This document shows, piece by piece, positions 1-6,833 of a DNA stretch of 30,788 nt (position 1 is its first letter; every line of letters starts with the position of its first letter). A program made the translations under genes and the position numbers. Source of the DNA: Clostridia bacterium (GTDB lineage: Bacteria > Bacillota_A > Clostridia > Christensenellales > CAG-138); the NCBI GenBank assembly GCA_017394605.1, contig JAFPXU010000040.1:1-30788 (forward strand), read 5' to 3'. A model generated the notes under the pieces. It was not told the origin of the DNA, made no database searches, and worked only from the letters and a program-made list of their open reading frames with translations.

Positions 1-165
1 GTCAGGCTCAACAGACTGAGGACGCAGGTGCGCGAAGCGGAACTTTCCGCGGCGCAGGCGTTTCCGGACGGCTCGCGGGAGGACATCGTCCTCGCGCTGA
101 ACCGGATGAGCAGCGCGGTTTACCTTTTGTTCCTCGAAGGAGTAAAGAAACATGAACGAAGATGA
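1..165 (+). CDS. Cobalamin adenosyltransferase, C-terminal fragment (EutT/PduO-like)
   Basis: This reading frame is open from the first base and stops with TGA at 163-165, so only the last 54 residues are present. They form an amphipathic helical tail with the element LNRMSSAVYLLFLEG. This resembles the last helices of ATP:cob(I)alamin adenosyltransferases, where an LNRLSS-type helix is typical. Such enzymes make adenosylcobalamin for B12-dependent diol dehydratases or ethanolamine ammonia-lyase. The stop overlaps the start of the next gene by 14 bases, so the two are translationally coupled. The context of PduL, PduS and shell genes fits a microcompartment-associated adenosyltransferase. With only the tail visible, the assignment rests on a short motif plus context. 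Confidence 0.6.
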   Translation, partial: VRLNRLRTQVREAELSAAQAFPDGSREDIVLALNRMSSAVYLLFLEGVKKHERR

Positions 166-1045
166 GATCCGCGGCATCGTGGACGAGGTGATCCGCATCA
201 CGGCGGAGCAGCCGAAGGGGAGGGAGATCCTTCTCGAAATGTCCGCGCGCCACGTGCACGTGACGCAGGAGGCGCTCGAAACCATGTTCGGAAAGGGATC
301 CGTCCTGGACGTCAAAAAAGAGCTCTCCCAGCCCGGCCAGTTCCTGTCCTCGAAAAAGGTCAAGCTGATCACGCAGAAGGGCGAGATCGCGGGCGTATCC
401 ATCCTGGGACCGGTACGGAAGGAGATCCAGGTGGAGCTGTCCATGACGGACTGCCGAACGCTCGGGATCGACGCGCCGGTCAACCTGTCGGGCGATCTGA
501 CGGGGGCGGGCGACTGCCTGATCCTCGGCGACTGCGGATGCGTCGACGCAAAGGGCAGCGTGATCGTCGCGAAGGCGCACGTGCATATGAATCCCGAGCA
601 GCAGGAGCGCTACGGCGTTTCGGACGGGGATCACGTGAGGGTCCGGATTGAAGGCAGGCGTCCCGTGACGCTGGACGACGTGATCGTACGGGTGAAGAAC
701 ACGTTTTCCCCCGCGGTGCATATCGACACGGACGAGGCGAACGCCTGCGGCGGAACGAACGGAGCGAGGGCATATCTGATGGGAAAGACGGATACCGTAT
801 ATCATAAACCTTCGGCGGGATCGGCTCCCGCGTCGCCGATCAAAACGCTTCCGCGTCCGGCTTCGGTGCCGGCGCCAAGGGCAGTGTGCGTCACGTTCCC
901 CGGGAAGCTGTTCAACGAGGAGGCCGCGCGCGAGGCGGTGAAATGCAATGCAAACGGCACCGTCACGCTGAAGGAAGGGACCCTGGTGACCGCCGCCGCG
1001 AAGGACATCCTGAACGCCGCGCGGATCAAGATCCAATTTATCTGA
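152..1045 (+). CDS. pduL: PduL-type phosphate propanoyltransferase with C-terminal extension
   Basis: This enzyme converts acyl-CoA plus phosphate to acyl-phosphate and CoA inside a microcompartment, recycling CoA and leading to ATP. The protein has 297 residues. Residues 3-18 form an amphipathic helix suited to be an encapsulation peptide. The two PduL barrels carry the zinc-ligand motifs RHVHV (33-37) and AHVHM (142-146), with a third histidine at 190, so the active site looks complete. Normal PduL ends near residue 215. Here an Ala/Pro-rich linker (about 219-244) leads to a further 50-residue module (about 246-297) resembling the leader segment of EutQ/EutT proteins (LVTAAAKDIL matches their I/LTPxAR element). 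The ATG at 152 follows GAAGGAG and overlaps the upstream gene. Confidence 0.93.
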   Translation: MNEDEIRGIVDEVIRITAEQPKGREILLEMSARHVHVTQEALETMFGKGSVLDVKKELSQPGQFLSSKKVKLITQKGEIAGVSILGPVRKEIQVELSMTDCRTLGIDAPVNLSGDLTGAGDCLILGDCGCVDAKGSVIVAKAHVHMNPEQQERYGVSDGDHVRVRIEGRRPVTLDDVIVRVKNTFSPAVHIDTDEANACGGTNGARAYLMGKTDTVYHKPSAGSAPASPIKTLPRPASVPAPRAVCVTFPGKLFNEEAAREAVKCNANGTVTLKEGTLVTAAAKDILNAARIKIQFI

Positions 1046-1056
1046 AGGAGCTTCAT

Positions 1057-1356
1057 ATGGAAATTGCAACCGTAATCGGCCATGTATGGGCCACCAAGAA
1101 AGAAGCCACCCTGGAAGGCAGCAAGCTGATGATCGTACGTCCCTACGCGGGCGATCCGTATGTGGCGGCCGACGTGGTCGGCGCCGGCATCGGCGAGGAA
1201 GTCCTGGTCGTTTCCGGCAGTACGGCCAGGCGCGCGCTGGGATCCGACAACTGCGCGATCGACAACGCCATCGTGGGGATTATCGACACGGTCGAGGTCG
1301 ACCGCGAGCTCGAAGCGAAGAAACAGGCCGCTGAGAAGGCGAAACCGAAGAAATAA
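1057..1356 (+). CDS. eutN: Microcompartment vertex protein, EutN/PduN/CcmL family
   Basis: The 99-residue product belongs to the EutN/CcmL family, whose pentamers cap the vertices of the polyhedral shell. The start at 1057 follows AAGGAG at 1045-1050. The protein begins MEIATVIGHVWATKKEATL and contains VVGAGIGEEVLVVSGSTARRA, close to the family pattern (the GAGxGExVLVxxGS element). The last 20 or so residues form a charged Lys/Glu tail that extends beyond the compact barrel. It lies 11 bases after pduL and 39 before pduS. Position between pduL and pduS corresponds to pduN in propanediol loci. PduM, often found between pduL and pduN, is absent here. Confidence 0.93.
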   Translation: MEIATVIGHVWATKKEATLEGSKLMIVRPYAGDPYVAADVVGAGIGEEVLVVSGSTARRALGSDNCAIDNAIVGIIDTVEVDRELEAKKQAAEKAKPKK

Positions 1357-1395
1357 CCCCTCCTTTCGGACGGGATGAGGAAAGAGCGAATCAAG

Positions 1396-2736
1396 ATGGA
1401 CGAAAGCTGTCTTTACAAGATCCAGAAGGCGGGCGTGATCGGCTGCGGCGGCGCCGGGTTTCCGACACACGTGAAGCTGAACTGCCGCCCGAAGTATCTG
1501 ATCGTCAACGGAATGGAGTGCGAACCGCTTCTGGCGACGGGGCGCTATGTCATGCGCCACTACGCGCCCGAACTGGTCGACGCGCTGTATAAGATTGGAA
1601 GCGAGATCGGCGCGGAGGAATGCGTCATCTCGCTGAAGGAGACCTATGAGCCCGAGATCGCCGCGCTTGAGGAGGCGATCGCCGCCTCCGGCCACGACAT
1701 CGGGATCAAAACGGTGAAAAGCTTCTATCCGGCGGGCGACGAGCAGGTCGTGGTCTACGAGACCACGGGCAACGTCGTGCCGTATCTGGATATTCCGATC
1801 AGCGCCAAAAGCGTCGTGATCAACCTTTCGACGCTGCTCGCCTGCTACAACGCGTTTCTGGACGAACCCTTCACGCACCGTCTCGTCACGGTCGCGGGCG
1901 CCGTGAAGGAGCCCTGCGTCGTGTACGCGCCGATCGGCACGAGCTTCTGCGACTGCATCGCGCTGGCGGGCGGTCCCGACCGCGATCCGTCGGAACTGAC
2001 GATCGTCTCGGGCGGGCCGATGATGGGCCAGCTTCCGGGAGACGATCCCAAACAGATGTTCGTCGAGAAGACGACGGGCGGGATCCTGCTTCTTCCGAAG
2101 GAGACCTACCGCAACGAGCCGCTCGATCTCGTCAACATCCGGAAGTCCGCGAGAACGTCCTGTATCCAGTGCACGAACTGCACGGAGATGTGCCCGCGGC
2201 ACATGCTCGGCCATCCGCTCGAACCGCACAAGATCATGCGCGTGCTTGCGTACAACGAGCTTGCTGACGTCATGGACAATCCCGTGATCCAGTCGGCTGC
2301 CCTCTGTTCGGAGTGCGGCGTATGCGAAGTGTACGCCTGCCCGATGATGCTTCGTCCCAGGAGCGTGAACGCGCTGATCAAGAAGGAGCTCGCCAAAGCC
2401 GGCTACCGGCATCCGAAAGCGGCGGAGCCGACCGTCCCGCATCCGATGCGGGAGGATCGGAAAGTGCCGACCCACCGTCTCGCGACGCGCGTCGGCGTTG
2501 GCGCCTTCTTCGGAAACCTGATCGACACGCTGAAGATCGCGGAGCCGGATTCCGTGCATGTGCTCGCGAAGCAGGGGATCGGCGCGCCGACGGAACTCCG
2601 CGTGAAAGCGGGGGACGTCGTGAGCGCGGGCCAGCTGATCGCGGCCTGCCCCGAAGGAAAGATGGGCTCGGATGTCCACGCGCCGTTCGGCGGCAAAGTG
2701 ACGGAAGCGGGCAAGTATATCGTCATCGAGAGGTAA
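1396..2736 (+). CDS. pduS: PduS-like cobalamin reductase (RnfC-like flavo-iron-sulfur protein)
   Basis: PduS reduces cobalamin for adenosylation and passes electrons inside the microcompartment. From the chosen start the protein has 446 residues. Residues 16-28 (GCGGAGFPTHVKL) are the flavin-binding glycine-rich loop typical of RnfC/NuoF/PduS. Two 4Fe-4S motifs follow: C256, C259, C262, C266 and C304, C307, C310, C315. The C-terminal part (about 385-446) is a barrel-sandwich-like domain. An upstream in-frame ATG at 1375 exists, but the purine-rich GAGGAAAGAG lies just after it and is correctly spaced for 1396, so 1396 is preferred. The next gene, pduT-like, is its expected partner in electron transfer through the shell. 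Confidence 0.93.
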   Translation: MDESCLYKIQKAGVIGCGGAGFPTHVKLNCRPKYLIVNGMECEPLLATGRYVMRHYAPELVDALYKIGSEIGAEECVISLKETYEPEIAALEEAIAASGHDIGIKTVKSFYPAGDEQVVVYETTGNVVPYLDIPISAKSVVINLSTLLACYNAFLDEPFTHRLVTVAGAVKEPCVVYAPIGTSFCDCIALAGGPDRDPSELTIVSGGPMMGQLPGDDPKQMFVEKTTGGILLLPKETYRNEPLDLVNIRKSARTSCIQCTNCTEMCPRHMLGHPLEPHKIMRVLAYNELADVMDNPVIQSAALCSECGVCEVYACPMMLRPRSVNALIKKELAKAGYRHPKAAEPTVPHPMREDRKVPTHRLATRVGVGAFFGNLIDTLKIAEPDSVHVLAKQGIGAPTELRVKAGDVVSAGQLIAACPEGKMGSDVHAPFGGKVTEAGKYIVIER

Positions 2737-2742
2737 GATGTC

Positions 2743-3288
2743 ATGATTACGATCGGATATATCGAATTGAACAGCATCGCCAAAGGCGTGGAAGCGGCGG
2801 ATACCGTTCTGAAAGCGGCGGATACCGAGCTGCTGCTCGCAAAGCCCTGTTGCCCCGGAAAGTTCCAGATTCTGTTCAGCGGCGAAGTCGCCGCGGTAAA
2901 GGCGTCTCTGGACGCGGCCTGCAGCAAGGCGGAGCCGTTCGTGGTGGACAGCACCGTAATCCCGCGCGTGCATGAACAGGTCCCGAAGGCGATCGCGCAG
3001 ACGACGGCGCCGGATTGCTTAAGGGCGGTCGGCGTGATGGAGTTCTTTTCCATGACGGCGGCGATCTACGGTGCGGACGCTGCGGCGAAGGCAGCGGAGG
3101 TCACATTGCTCGACGTCCATCTCGGAACGGGCATCGGCGGAAAATCCTTCGTCGTGATGACTGGCGAGGTCGCGGCGGTCCGCGAGGCGGTCGCGGCGGG
3201 CACCAAGTCCGCGCGAAAGGAAGGCCTTCTCATCCAGGAGGTCGTCATCCCGAACCCGAGACCGGAGATTATCGACGCGCTTCTGTAG
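2743..3288 (+). CDS. pduT: PduT-type tandem BMC-domain shell protein with Fe-S site
   Basis: This 181-residue protein contains two BMC domains in tandem (about 1-90 and 94-181), forming a trimeric pseudohexagonal shell tile. Both domains show the family's repeated pattern of a vGxxE strand, AAD helix and GEVAAV element. The segment KPCCPGKF (34-41) matches the cysteine of characterised PduT that holds a 4Fe-4S cluster in the central pore; C37 aligns with it and C36 is an additional neighbouring cysteine. Gene order directly after pduS agrees with electron transfer across the shell. It starts six bases after the pduS stop, with GAGAGG upstream. Confidence 0.93.
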   Translation: MITIGYIELNSIAKGVEAADTVLKAADTELLLAKPCCPGKFQILFSGEVAAVKASLDAACSKAEPFVVDSTVIPRVHEQVPKAIAQTTAPDCLRAVGVMEFFSMTAAIYGADAAAKAAEVTLLDVHLGTGIGGKSFVVMTGEVAAVREAVAAGTKSARKEGLLIQEVVIPNPRPEIIDALL

Positions 3289-3303
3289 GAAAGAGGACCC
3301 GAC

Positions 3304-3657
3304 ATGGTGGAATTTGAAGAAAAACAGAGAATCATACAGGAATTTGTCCCGGGCAAACAGGTCACGATGGCGCACCTGATCGCCAACCCCGACATCTCGC
3401 TGTACAAGAAGATCGGCGTGATGGACGACAGGGAAGGCGCGCTCGGCATCATGACACTGACCCCGAGCGAGACCGCGATCATAGGGGCGGACGTCGCGCT
3501 GAAGGCGGCGAACGTCGAGCTCGTGTTCGTGGACCGCTTTTCCGGTTCCCTCGTGATCCGCGGCCTGGTCGCGGACGTGGAGGCGTCCTTAAAAGAGGTC
3601 AACCGCGTGCTCGCCAGCACGATCGGCGCGACGCCTGCGGAGATTACGCGCTCATGA
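3304..3657 (+). CDS. pduU: PduU/EutS-type circularly permuted BMC shell protein
   Basis: The 117-residue product is a single BMC domain of the circularly permuted EutS/PduU type. The N-terminus contains [19 protein letters not shown], the family hallmark that forms the small beta-barrel capping the pore. The rest ([24 protein letters not shown] begins the core, given here only by its start at about residue 50) has the ordinary BMC fold. The neighbouring pduT- and pduV-type genes favour PduU over EutS, although the families overlap. Its stop overlaps the next start as ATGA at 3654-3657. Confidence 0.92.
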   Translation: MVEFEEKQRIIQEFVPGKQVTMAHLIANPDISLYKKIGVMDDREGALGIMTLTPSETAIIGADVALKAANVELVFVDRFSGSLVIRGLVADVEASLKEVNRVLASTIGATPAEITRS

Positions 3658-4109
3658 GGCATATCATCGTAGTGGGACGGACCGCGTGCGGCAAGACGAC
3701 CCTGCTGCAGCGGCTCATGGAACAGCCCATCGAGTACAAGAAGACCTACGCGATCGAGATCTACGGCGACGCGATCGACACGCCCGGCGAGTACATGGAC
3801 CACAAAAAGCTCTTCCATTCGCTGATGGTGACATGCACGAATGCGGAAGCGCTTGTCCTGCTGCACGACTGCACGGACGGCGTATCCACATTCTTTCCCG
3901 GCATGGCGACGGCGTTTCAGATCCCGGTGATCGGCGTTGTCTCCAAGACCGACCTCGGAACGGAGCAGGACATCCGCTACGGGGAGGAGATCCTGAAAAT
4001 GGCAGGCGCCGACCGTGTGTTCCGTGTCAGCGCGTATACGGACGAAGGCGTAAAGGAGCTCCGGGAATATCTCTGCTCAGACATGTCGGATATTGCGAGG
4101 AAATACTGA
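3654..4109 (+). CDS. pduV: PduV/EutP-type small GTPase
   Basis: This is a 151-residue P-loop protein of the EutP/PduV family associated with microcompartments. The Walker A motif is GRTACGKT (8-15), the switch II element DTPGE lies at 42-46, and the base-recognition motif is SKTD (97-100), replacing the usual NKxD. The length is normal for the family. The exact role is unsettled; members are proposed to act in microcompartment positioning or as acetate-kinase-like enzymes. Start and preceding stop overlap by four bases, so it is translationally coupled to the shell gene. It is the last gene of the operon before a terminator at 4181-4219. Confidence 0.92.
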   Translation: MRHIIVVGRTACGKTTLLQRLMEQPIEYKKTYAIEIYGDAIDTPGEYMDHKKLFHSLMVTCTNAEALVLLHDCTDGVSTFFPGMATAFQIPVIGVVSKTDLGTEQDIRYGEEILKMAGADRVFRVSAYTDEGVKELREYLCSDMSDIARKY

Positions 4110-4180
4110 GCCGTATTCCTGACTTTCGCCCGGACATCCCGTTTCTTTTCCCTATATCCGGTTGCAGAATGCATAAAAAG

Positions 4181-4219
4181 ACGCTGCTCTTTCTTGTCGG
4201 AGCAACGTTTTTCTTTTTG
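4181..4219 (+). terminator. Terminator of the microcompartment operon
   Basis: A nine-base stem with one mismatch pairs ACGCTGCTC (4181-4189) with GAGCAACGT (4200-4208), followed by the T-rich run TTTTTCTTTTT. It lies 71 bases after the pduV stop and closes the + strand operon. Confidence 0.75.
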
Positions 4220-4233
4220 TCAGAGGGTGAATG

Positions 4234-4257
4234 AAAAAAAGGATGTTAAGCATCCTG
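4234..4257 (-). terminator. Terminator of the AAA/DUF4143 ATPase gene
   Basis: On the minus strand AGGATG, a five-base loop and CATCCT are followed by seven T residues. The loop contains the stop codon of the ATPase gene, so the hairpin overlaps the gene end. It faces the operon terminator on the other strand. Confidence 0.7.
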
Positions 4258-5562
4258 GATACAGAACACGGCATAGAGCGGAACGGATTTGATGTTGTTT
4301 TCAAAGCCGAAGTTCTTTTCTGACATCCGGATGGAAAATGCCGGTTTATGGAGTTTCATGTATTCATTCAGACTGACGGCACTGACGTTATCGCCGCTCT
4401 TGACCTCGACCGGAATAAGCCTGCTTCCGAGCGGAATGATAAAATCCACTTCTCTGGTGCCTTTCTCGTTTCTCCAGAAATAGGGCCTGAAGCCGGAACG
4501 GATCAGCTGGGTACAGACATAGTTTTCCGTCATTCCGCCTTTGAAATCGGCAAGTTCTTTCTCCATGAAGAAGATATCTTCCGCCCGGATACCCTTCTGG
4601 GCGGTCAGAAGGCCCGTATCGGAAAGATAGATTTTGAAGTCATCGATGTCCTTATAATTATCCAGCGGTTTTTCAATCATTTCAGCGCGATAGACACGGC
4701 ATAGAAGACCGGCATTCACCAGCCATTCAATGGCGTTCTCATATTCGGCTGCTCTGGCGCCTTTTTTCATGATCTTGTACTGGAAGCGGGTGTTCTTTTT
4801 GGACAGCTGAACAGCCACTGTGCCATAGGTCAGACGGGTTTTCTTGATCTCATTGGCGCTGTCCTGATACTTGCTCATGTCGTCCAGATAATCCATCTGG
4901 ATTGTTTCCAGAATATGACGGACCTGCGTATAGTCTCCTGTGTCAACAAACCGGCTCACGACTTCCGGCATGCCGCCGACAGCCAGGTACTGACGGTATC
5001 GCCTCAGAGCAGCATCATGAAGAGCGGCGGGCATTGGCGAGTTTTGATTGAAACATGTGTGAATGCGTTCAACCAGATCCCTCTCCCCGCACGCAAGCAG
5101 GAACTCTTCCATATCCATAGGGTACATCGTATACCGGTCCACCTTGCCGACCGGAAACGCGTACTTTTCACGGTTGACTGCTACACCGAGAAGACTTCCT
5201 GCGGCGATGATATGATACTCCGGCGCTTCTTCGCAGAAGTACTTCAGGGAGGTGAGGGCACGCTCGCACAGCTGTATCTCGTCAAAGACGATCAGCGTTT
5301 TGCCTCTTGTGATCGTTTGTCCGCTGATATGAGAAAGAATCGGGAGCAGGTAAGAAGGGCTGATGTTCTCCTCAAATGCGGATGAGAGCGTTTCGCTGGT
5401 CTGAAAATTGAAATAGGCAACATTATCGTAATGGGTTCTGCCAAATTCCAGGATTGCGTAGGTCTTTCCGACCTGTCTGGCTCCCTGAATGATAAGCGGT
5501 TTGCGATATTTGCCGGATTTCCACTGTTCCAGAAAATCGGAAATCTTTCGGTACATATACAT
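4246..5562 (-). CDS. AAA ATPase with DUF4143 domain
   Basis: The 438-residue protein is a typical AAA_14/DUF4143 ATPase. Walker A is GARQVGKT (27-34), Walker B is LIVFDEIQ, followed by the sensor region AAGSLLG. The C-terminal third carries the DUF4143 part with WRNEKGTREVDFII and PVEVKSG, a PD-(D/E)XK nuclease-like pattern (E/D-x-D...E-x-K). The family's role is not settled; members are widespread, often mobile, and sometimes linked to defence or DNA transactions. A GTG lies nine bases upstream, but AAGGAG ends exactly on it, so the ATG at 5562, eight bases after that AAGGAG, is chosen. Base composition is visibly more AT-rich than neighbours, suggesting horizontal acquisition. Confidence 0.9.
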   Translation of the reverse strand: MYMYRKISDFLEQWKSGKYRKPLIIQGARQVGKTYAILEFGRTHYDNVAYFNFQTSETLSSAFEENISPSYLLPILSHISGQTITRGKTLIVFDEIQLCERALTSLKYFCEEAPEYHIIAAGSLLGVAVNREKYAFPVGKVDRYTMYPMDMEEFLLACGERDLVERIHTCFNQNSPMPAALHDAALRRYRQYLAVGGMPEVVSRFVDTGDYTQVRHILETIQMDYLDDMSKYQDSANEIKKTRLTYGTVAVQLSKKNTRFQYKIMKKGARAAEYENAIEWLVNAGLLCRVYRAEMIEKPLDNYKDIDDFKIYLSDTGLLTAQKGIRAEDIFFMEKELADFKGGMTENYVCTQLIRSGFRPYFWRNEKGTREVDFIIPLGSRLIPVEVKSGDNVSAVSLNEYMKLHKPAFSIRMSEKNFGFENNIKSVPLYAVFCIQDA

Positions 5563-5599
5563 GCCGGTCACTCCTTATATGCAATTCTGATCTGAGAGC

Positions 5600-5628
5600 A
5601 GCATACCACAATCAAGAAAATAATGCAA
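5600..5628 (-). promoter_or_regulatory. Promoter of the DUF4143 ATPase gene
   Basis: On the minus strand TTGCAT (5628-5623) and TATGCT (5605-5600) are separated by 17 bases, and the -10 is preceded by TGG, giving an extended -10. The start of transcription would fall near 5593, about 30 bases before the ATG. Confidence 0.6.
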
Positions 5629-5924
5629 TAATATAGCAGAAAACTACACTGTTTACTGACAATTATAAGCATATTTCCACACTGAATTCCAAGTGTTTGA
5701 AAATGCTGCATTTGACCGGCGTATTTCTGAATTCCAGAAGCCATGACGGTATACGGTTCTTCCGGGAAAAGACCGGTATCTGAATAAAGAAGTGTGAAAA
5801 AACGCAAAGCAATCTGACATAAAACCTGTCTAAACGGAAACACCTGCTGACCATGCGGACATGCGGAGAATCAGTTCCTGAAACATGCAGATTTATCGTG
5901 ATGGCATTCCCGTGCGGACGGCTG
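5629..5924. other. AT-rich gap without a recognisable gene
   Basis: These roughly 300 bases lie between the ATPase promoter and the end of the LysR gene. Short open frames exist on the minus strand but lack good ribosome binding sites and resemble no family I recognise. The composition is AT-rich like the ATPase gene, so this may be the remaining flank of an inserted segment. No clear terminator for the LysR gene was found here. Confidence 0.5.
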
Positions 5925-6833
5925 TCAGGTGAGAAGCGTATTCCCGGAATGTGACCGGGAGAGATTCAGGGCGAAATCCCATACGGTCTGCACGGCGGGT
6001 GACATTGGATTCGGATGGTAGCGAAGCAGGCAGATGTCGCGCGTCATCTGCTCACCGGGATCGAACGGGATCATGCGAAGATTGAAATTGTCGAGGATCG
6101 GCAGTTTCGGCATGATCGCCACGCCCGCGCCGGTGGTGACGGAGGCGGCGATGGAACTGTATTCGTCCGCTTCGAACACGATGTTGGGGGAAAATCCGGC
6201 TTTTCTGAACTTTCCCGCAAGTTCCCGGTAGACGATCGCGTCGTGCGTGATCGAGACGAACTGCTCTTCCGCGATCTCGGGAAGGGACACCCGCTTGCGC
6301 TTCGCGAGGCGATGGGACAATGGCACCGCGAGATACAGCTCCTGGCTTGCCACCGGCACGTGCTCGATTGAATCGATGTCCGTTCTGCCCGCGAGCACGA
6401 GATCCAGCGTGCCGTTCAGAAGCTGTTCGATCAGCGCGCCCGCCATACCCTGGTGGAACCGGAACGCTGCCCGGTCGCTGTCCAGATCCGCGTAGAACCG
6501 GTCGACGAACGCAGGAAGGACCGAAAAGCTGACACTGTAAATGTATCCGAGGCTGACGATCCCGGCGTCCGGCGTGCGGAGGCTCTTGAGACGTTCCAGC
6601 CCGGACGACAGCTCGTTCAGGGCGCGTTTTGCGTACGGCAGAAACTCGGCGCCGAAACTTGTCAGCGCGATCTGCCGGCCGCGCTTTTCGAACAGCGGCG
6701 TATTGAGCTCCTTTTCAAGCTTGGACAGCGAATAGGAAAGGCTGGGCTGCGAGATGTAGAGAAGCTCCGCCGCACGGGTGTAATGCAGGACTTCCGCCGT
6801 GACACAGAAGTACCGCAGCTGCTGCAGGGTCAT
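5925..6833 (-). CDS. LysR-type transcriptional regulator, citrate cluster
   Basis: A 302-residue LysR-family regulator. The N-terminal winged helix begins MTLQQLRYFCVTAEVLHYTR, with the helix-turn-helix in about residues 18-37 (AAELLYISQPSLSYSLSKLE) followed by the expected FEKRGRQIALT wing. The C-terminal two-lobed effector domain covers about 90-300. The ATG at 6833 overlaps the stop of the upstream citXG gene as ATGA and has GGAGG seven bases before it; an earlier in-frame start would lie inside citXG. Being the third gene of the citC-citXG operon, it most likely controls this cluster and itself, with a citrate-pathway metabolite as effector (inference). The palindrome at 9240-9256 is the best candidate operator. 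Confidence 0.93.
   Translation of the reverse strand: MTLQQLRYFCVTAEVLHYTRAAELLYISQPSLSYSLSKLEKELNTPLFEKRGRQIALTSFGAEFLPYAKRALNELSSGLERLKSLRTPDAGIVSLGYIYSVSFSVLPAFVDRFYADLDSDRAAFRFHQGMAGALIEQLLNGTLDLVLAGRTDIDSIEHVPVASQELYLAVPLSHRLAKRKRVSLPEIAEEQFVSITHDAIVYRELAGKFRKAGFSPNIVFEADEYSSIAASVTTGAGVAIMPKLPILDNFNLRMIPFDPGEQMTRDICLLRYHPNPMSPAVQTVWDFALNLSRSHSGNTLLT

Noticed and set aside
802..2973. Long open frame on the minus strand opposite pduL, eutN and pduS
   Set aside because: It is rich in Arg/His/Asp as expected for the reverse of GC-rich coding DNA, has no family resemblance or ribosome binding site, and covers three well-identified genes.
5569..5571. GTG start for the DUF4143 ATPase
   Set aside because: The AAGGAG ribosome binding site ends on this codon, so it cannot serve it; the ATG at 5562 is correctly spaced.
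5568..5854. Short minus-strand open frames upstream of the ATPase
   Set aside because: They overlap the ATPase promoter, resemble no family and lack ribosome binding sites.
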